A stretch of DNA of 16,756 nt from JANSWP01 sp041941305 (GTDB taxonomy: Bacteria > Bacteroidota > Bacteroidia > Chitinophagales > Saprospiraceae), in assembly GCA_041941305.1 (NCBI GenBank), contig JBGTQJ010000104.1, forward strand, positions 1 through 16,756, in the 5' to 3' direction. The notes beneath the pieces are model-generated. The model saw only the letters and a list, made by a program, of their open reading frames with translations, was not told the DNA's origin and searched no databases. The translations under genes were made by a program, and so were the position numbers. Every line of letters begins with the position of its first letter. The first letter of the stretch is position 1. Of this stretch, positions 13,650 through 16,756 are shown in pieces.

Positions 13650-16496
13650 TTACTGAACTAGAATAAATCCTGCCCAAAAATATGGATTGGAGTATTTTTT
13701 CTTGATCGCTTCCTGAGCTTGTTGAAAAGCTCCTGAAAGGCTCAAATTATCTTCAAGCCATTTTGAATAAAAGGTGGACATCAATTCTTTTGTTTGCAAA
13801 TCTGGAACCTGCCATAAGGACATGATTAGGTTTTTGGCTCCAGCTATTTTAAAAGCTCTTTGCAAGCCATAAACGCCCTCATTACCTTCAATATCACCCA
13901 ATCCGGTCTCACATGCAGACAGCACAACCAATTCTGTATTTGATAAATTCATTTGACTGATTTCATAGGCTGTCAAAATACCATCTTCTCGATTTTCTAT
14001 CATTGTATTGCCCTCCCAGATATAATTGCCTCCAGCCAATACCAAGCCCGAACGAATCATTGGGTTCTCAGAGATTTTAAAAACAGGATCACTGCTATCT
14101 GCTGACTGTTCCCGATTGCCATCGGCACCAACTGCTCCAGGATCGGGAAAGAAAAACCCATGCGTTGCTATGTGTAAAATCTTAGGAGATGCTCCAATCT
14201 CCCCTAATCCTTTAAAAGATTCTTCGGATGCTTCATATCCAGTATTCAAAGTCGTCTCAAATGATGCAGTTTCTAATATTTTCTCATTTGCATAAACTTC
14301 TTCTAGTGAGCCCTCTAAATAAGTCCATTTGTTCCCACGGGAAGCATTCTGATCGTTAAAGGAAACACTACCTCGGGTGGCTTCTACACTATTTGGATTT
14401 ATATTTTCAAAAGCCAATGACATTGCAAGTGAGTCATAGTCGTATTTTATGCCTCCAAAAAGGGTAGCTGTTTGTACTTGGTTTTCAGTTAACGGATCAA
14501 AAACCAATTGGCGGGAACTTGGAAGTTGTACTAAATCATGTTTTTCACCCAAGCTTGAACGGTTTGGGGTTTCAATGGCTCCTAGATTAAAGCGATGCAA
14601 TATGCCTGCGGGAGAAAAATAGATGGTTTGAGCATGGCTTAGTTCTTTTTCCAGAACTTTCCAAATTAACTCATATAATGAATTTTCATTTTCGGTATAG
14701 CTGTACAATTTATTGATGCCAATCCAGGGTCGGTTCTTACTGATTTGCAAAAGAGCCGCCAATTGTGATTCTTCAAAAAGGGGAATCATTTTGGGTGTTT
14801 CATCTGCTGTTAAAATTATCGCTGCATACATCACAGAATCTGTCCAGGACTGGTTGAAATAATTGTATTTGGTAAATTCAATTACTGCTTCCTCCGAGCT
14901 TAATTTTGATTGAATTTCTTGCCAACTGGTTTGTTGTATAGTCTCTCCATATCCAGCTACTTCTCGAACCAAGTCTTTTTCCAAAGCATTCACTTTTTCC
15001 TCCAGATTTGCTATTTCTGTTCTCTCAGCAATCGGTTTGGCATATTCAGTTGCCAGTCTTCTGGAGTAAGATTTTAATTCTGAAAAGAGAAGGGTACTCG
15101 CAGTATTTGATAATGCCAATTGTTTTATTTTCTGGCTAGCGTTCAGTAAAAACCCCTTGTAAAAAAGCAGGTTGTCGAAGCTGGAAGAGGCTATTTGACT
15201 TTGATTTTGAGCCAATGAAAAAAACAAATCCTGTGCTTCTTCAAATTTTTGAATATATGAGGTCAATTCTTTTTCCGGTAAGTGTCTTGTAGCTTTTTCC
15301 AACAAGGTATTTTGAGTTTTATATGCATTTGATAAGGCAATTTGAACTTTTTCTTCAGCCTCCATTTCACTGTACAGATGTACCAAATTCAATTGGTTAT
15401 TTACATAATCAAAATGGTTTTTATCGTACACCTTTTCGATAATGGACTCCGCTTTTAAAAAGAGTGGTTCGGCTGCTTCCAAATCACCTATTTTTTGATA
15501 CAATTTTGCCAAACTACTCAAACTTTGAGCATACATGGGGTTTTCAATATCTTGAGCCTTTTCCCAAATTCCATGGGCTTCCAAATGATAGGCTTTTGCT
15601 TTTTCTACCTTTCCCATTTGGGCATTCAATTCAGCTAAATTGAGCAGACTTTGGGCATAAAAAGGATGATCGGCTCCAAAGGAAGATTTAAACTTTTCAT
15701 TTGCCAAAGCATGTAAACTGTCTGCTTTTTCAAATTGTTTCAAATCTACATATAGAACAGCCAGGTTACTCAAATAAAAAGCATTGTTGGGATGATCCAC
15801 ACCCAAGGCATTTTCCATGATTGTATGGGCTTGAAGGTGTAGTTCTTCGGCTTTTTGATGATTACCCAATTCAAAATAAACGCTACCCATACCATTTAAA
15901 GCCATACTATAATTGGGATGTTCTGCTCCAAAAACTTTTTTGGCAAGTGGTATAACTTCCTGGTAAACGCGCTCAGCTTTTTCATAATTGCCCATGAGAT
16001 AATTGACTACACCCAGATTCATTAATGGGTAGATGTAAGTCATATGTTCTTTTTCCCGGTTCTCCAATGCAATTTTAATTAGGTCCAAATAAATAGCTTC
16101 AGATTTCTCATAATACCCCAGGTTATCATACAAAATGGCGAGGTTGTTAGCGCTTTTGAAATAATCAAGATTTTCCTTACCCAGGGTTTTTTCCCGAATC
16201 TCTCTGGATAAGCTATACCAAATTTCTGCATTGGAATAATCCCCGGTAAAATAGTAGGATTCAGCTGCCGTAAAGGCTACATGTCCATATAGTACAGAAT
16301 GCGCTCCAAATGCTTCTTTACATTTTTCAACTACAGGCAAAATAATCCCTTTGGATTCCTGATATTTACCTTCATTTATTAAATCGGAATTTTGTTTAAT
16401 AACTGCTTCTATTTCGATCCGTAGGGAAGCTGTATCAATTTGGGCTTTTGCTGTAAATACGATAAAGCAAAGCAGAAAAAGGGAAGTGGATTTCAT
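13650..16496 (-). CDS. Exported TPR-CHAT caspase-like protease, paralogue 3 (8 TPRs)
   Basis: This protein has 948 residues from the ATG at 16496; an in-frame TTG at 16505 adds three residues and is less likely. The signal peptide is MKSTSLFLLCFIVFTAKAQ. Eight 42-residue TPRs follow, with cores such as ANNLAILYDNLGYYEKSE and LNGMGSVYFELGNHQKAE; the last ones are degenerate. A helical linker with LEEKVNALEKDLV leads to the CHAT region from about 520. The dyad is His779 in LHIATHGFFFPD and Cys862 in LVVLSACETGLG. An insert rich in Ser, Asp and Gly between them (about 790-807, GADGNREQSADSSD) is longer than in paralogues 1 and 2. It is the first gene of the minus-strand array. Like the others it has no sorting domain or membrane anchor beyond the signal, so a soluble periplasmic location is inferred. 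Confidence 0.9.
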   Translation of the reverse strand: MKSTSLFLLCFIVFTAKAQIDTASLRIEIEAVIKQNSDLINEGKYQESKGIILPVVEKCKEAFGAHSVLYGHVAFTAAESYYFTGDYSNAEIWYSLSREIREKTLGKENLDYFKSANNLAILYDNLGYYEKSEAIYLDLIKIALENREKEHMTYIYPLMNLGVVNYLMGNYEKAERVYQEVIPLAKKVFGAEHPNYSMALNGMGSVYFELGNHQKAEELHLQAHTIMENALGVDHPNNAFYLSNLAVLYVDLKQFEKADSLHALANEKFKSSFGADHPFYAQSLLNLAELNAQMGKVEKAKAYHLEAHGIWEKAQDIENPMYAQSLSSLAKLYQKIGDLEAAEPLFLKAESIIEKVYDKNHFDYVNNQLNLVHLYSEMEAEEKVQIALSNAYKTQNTLLEKATRHLPEKELTSYIQKFEEAQDLFFSLAQNQSQIASSSFDNLLFYKGFLLNASQKIKQLALSNTASTLLFSELKSYSRRLATEYAKPIAERTEIANLEEKVNALEKDLVREVAGYGETIQQTSWQEIQSKLSSEEAVIEFTKYNYFNQSWTDSVMYAAIILTADETPKMIPLFEESQLAALLQISKNRPWIGINKLYSYTENENSLYELIWKVLEKELSHAQTIYFSPAGILHRFNLGAIETPNRSSLGEKHDLVQLPSSRQLVFDPLTENQVQTATLFGGIKYDYDSLAMSLAFENINPNSVEATRGSVSFNDQNASRGNKWTYLEGSLEEVYANEKILETASFETTLNTGYEASEESFKGLGEIGASPKILHIATHGFFFPDPGAVGADGNREQSADSSDPVFKISENPMIRSGLVLAGGNYIWEGNTMIENREDGILTAYEISQMNLSNTELVVLSACETGLGDIEGNEGVYGLQRAFKIAGAKNLIMSLWQVPDLQTKELMSTFYSKWLEDNLSLSGAFQQAQEAIKKKYSNPYFWAGFILVQ

Positions 16497-16580
16497 GTTT
16501 GTCAAATTGTAAGTTTAAATGTAAGCACTACTTTTTGGTTACTTTTTGTTGGTTCTCTTCTTTTTGAAAAATAAAAAATA
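16497..16580 (-). promoter_or_regulatory. Upstream region of CHAT paralogue 3
   Basis: TACATTTA (16516-16523, minus strand) stands 19 bases before the start and resembles the boxes before the other two paralogues. A 10-bp inverted pair AAATTGTAAG (16504-16513) and CTTACAATTT (16597-16606) spans the region; given the AT content it may be chance. No strong canonical TAnnTTTG box is visible. Confidence 0.3.
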
Positions 16581-16624
16581 CCGCCAGGGTTCTATACTTA
16601 CAATTTAACAGTCCCCAGCGGCAA
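16581..16624. repeat. Degenerate relative of the palindromic repeat at 5245-5294
   Basis: CCAGGG, TTCTAT and CCCAGCGG occur here in the same order as at 5254-5292, with different spacers. CCGC at 16581-16584 and GCGG at 16619-16622 are complementary ends. This suggests a dispersed intergenic repeat family with copies near both ends of the sigma/CHAT cluster. Confidence 0.4.
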
Positions 16625-16642
16625 GTCTTTTTTTCCTAGGTG

Positions 16643-16693
16643 CTGGTTTCCTGGTTTCTGGTTTACTGGGTTCTGGTTACTGGGTACCTGGTA
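16643..16693 (+). repeat. 15-bp degenerate tandem repeat (CTGG every 7-8 bases)
   Basis: CTGG recurs at 16643, 16651, 16658, 16666, 16673, 16680 and 16688, with alternating 8- and 7-base steps. The units CTGGTTTCCTGGTTT, CTGGTTTACTGGGTT and CTGGTTACTGGGTAC form three 15-base copies plus a partial fourth. There is no coding frame across it. The remaining bases to 16756 hold only a small GTTGAC/GTCAAC hairpin (16721-16739). Confidence 0.7.
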
Positions 16694-16756
16694 CGGGTAT
16701 CGTGTCCGTGCCTAAAATAGGTTGACCAAAAAAGTCAACTATCAATGTCATCAAAG

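Noticed and set aside
5441..16496. Type III-E CRISPR (Craspase) locus, suggested by CHAT proteases near a sigma factor
   Set aside because: No gRAMP/Cas7-11 gene, no Cas1/Cas2 and no CRISPR array are present, and the CHAT proteins are exported.
16643..16693. CTGG repeat as a CRISPR array
   Set aside because: Units are only 15 bases, contiguous and degenerate, with no spacers.

Overview
The window is AT-rich DNA from a member of the phylum Bacteroidota, most likely a Saprospiria/Lewinella-type bacterium. Supporting signs are a secreted glycosidase with a C-terminal type IX secretion (T9SS) sorting domain, TAnnTTTG-type promoter -7 boxes, few Shine-Dalgarno sequences, lipoprotein and Sec signals of Bacteroidota style, and three very large TPR-CHAT proteins. 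The assignment is inferred from gene content only.

Layout. (1) 1-3077: promoter and a secreted multi-domain GH13 alpha-glucan hydrolase whose signal peptide is built from a (TTTTCA)n microsatellite encoding (Phe-Ser)n. (2) 3107-3813: a hairpin/promoter region and an IMPACT/YigZ-family protein. (3) 3825-3884: a perfect 25-bp inverted repeat that should terminate transcription from both sides. It separates the IMPACT gene from a convergent lipoprotein alpha/beta-hydrolase gene (3898-4842). The hydrolase has Ser where its family normally has the catalytic His. (4) 4843-5440: a non-coding region with a nested cluster of palindromic repeats. (5) 5441-7137: a sigma-70/ECF-like sigma factor followed by a single-pass membrane protein with the layout of an anti-sigma factor. 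(6) 7140-7186: a hairpin between convergent genes. (7) 7192-16496, minus strand: three tandem paralogous exported TPR-CHAT (caspase-like) proteins with 9, 10 and 8 TPRs. All three keep the His/Cys dyad. (8) 16497-16756: upstream region of the first CHAT gene, another degenerate palindromic repeat and a 15-bp tandem repeat.

How the parts may work together. The most interesting unit is 5441-16496: a cytoplasmic sigma factor, a membrane-anchored putative anti-sigma with a periplasmic beta-rich domain, and three exported caspase-like proteases. My hypothesis is that the periplasmic TPR-CHAT proteins sense something through their TPRs and cleave the ectodomain of the anti-sigma (or another envelope protein), which frees the sigma factor. 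This resembles in principle the DegS-RseA-RpoE pathway and the Csx29-Csx30-sigma arrangement of Craspase, but no CRISPR component is present. The gene calls are well supported; the functional wiring is inference. The amylase, IMPACT protein and hydrolase look like unrelated housekeeping or accessory genes.
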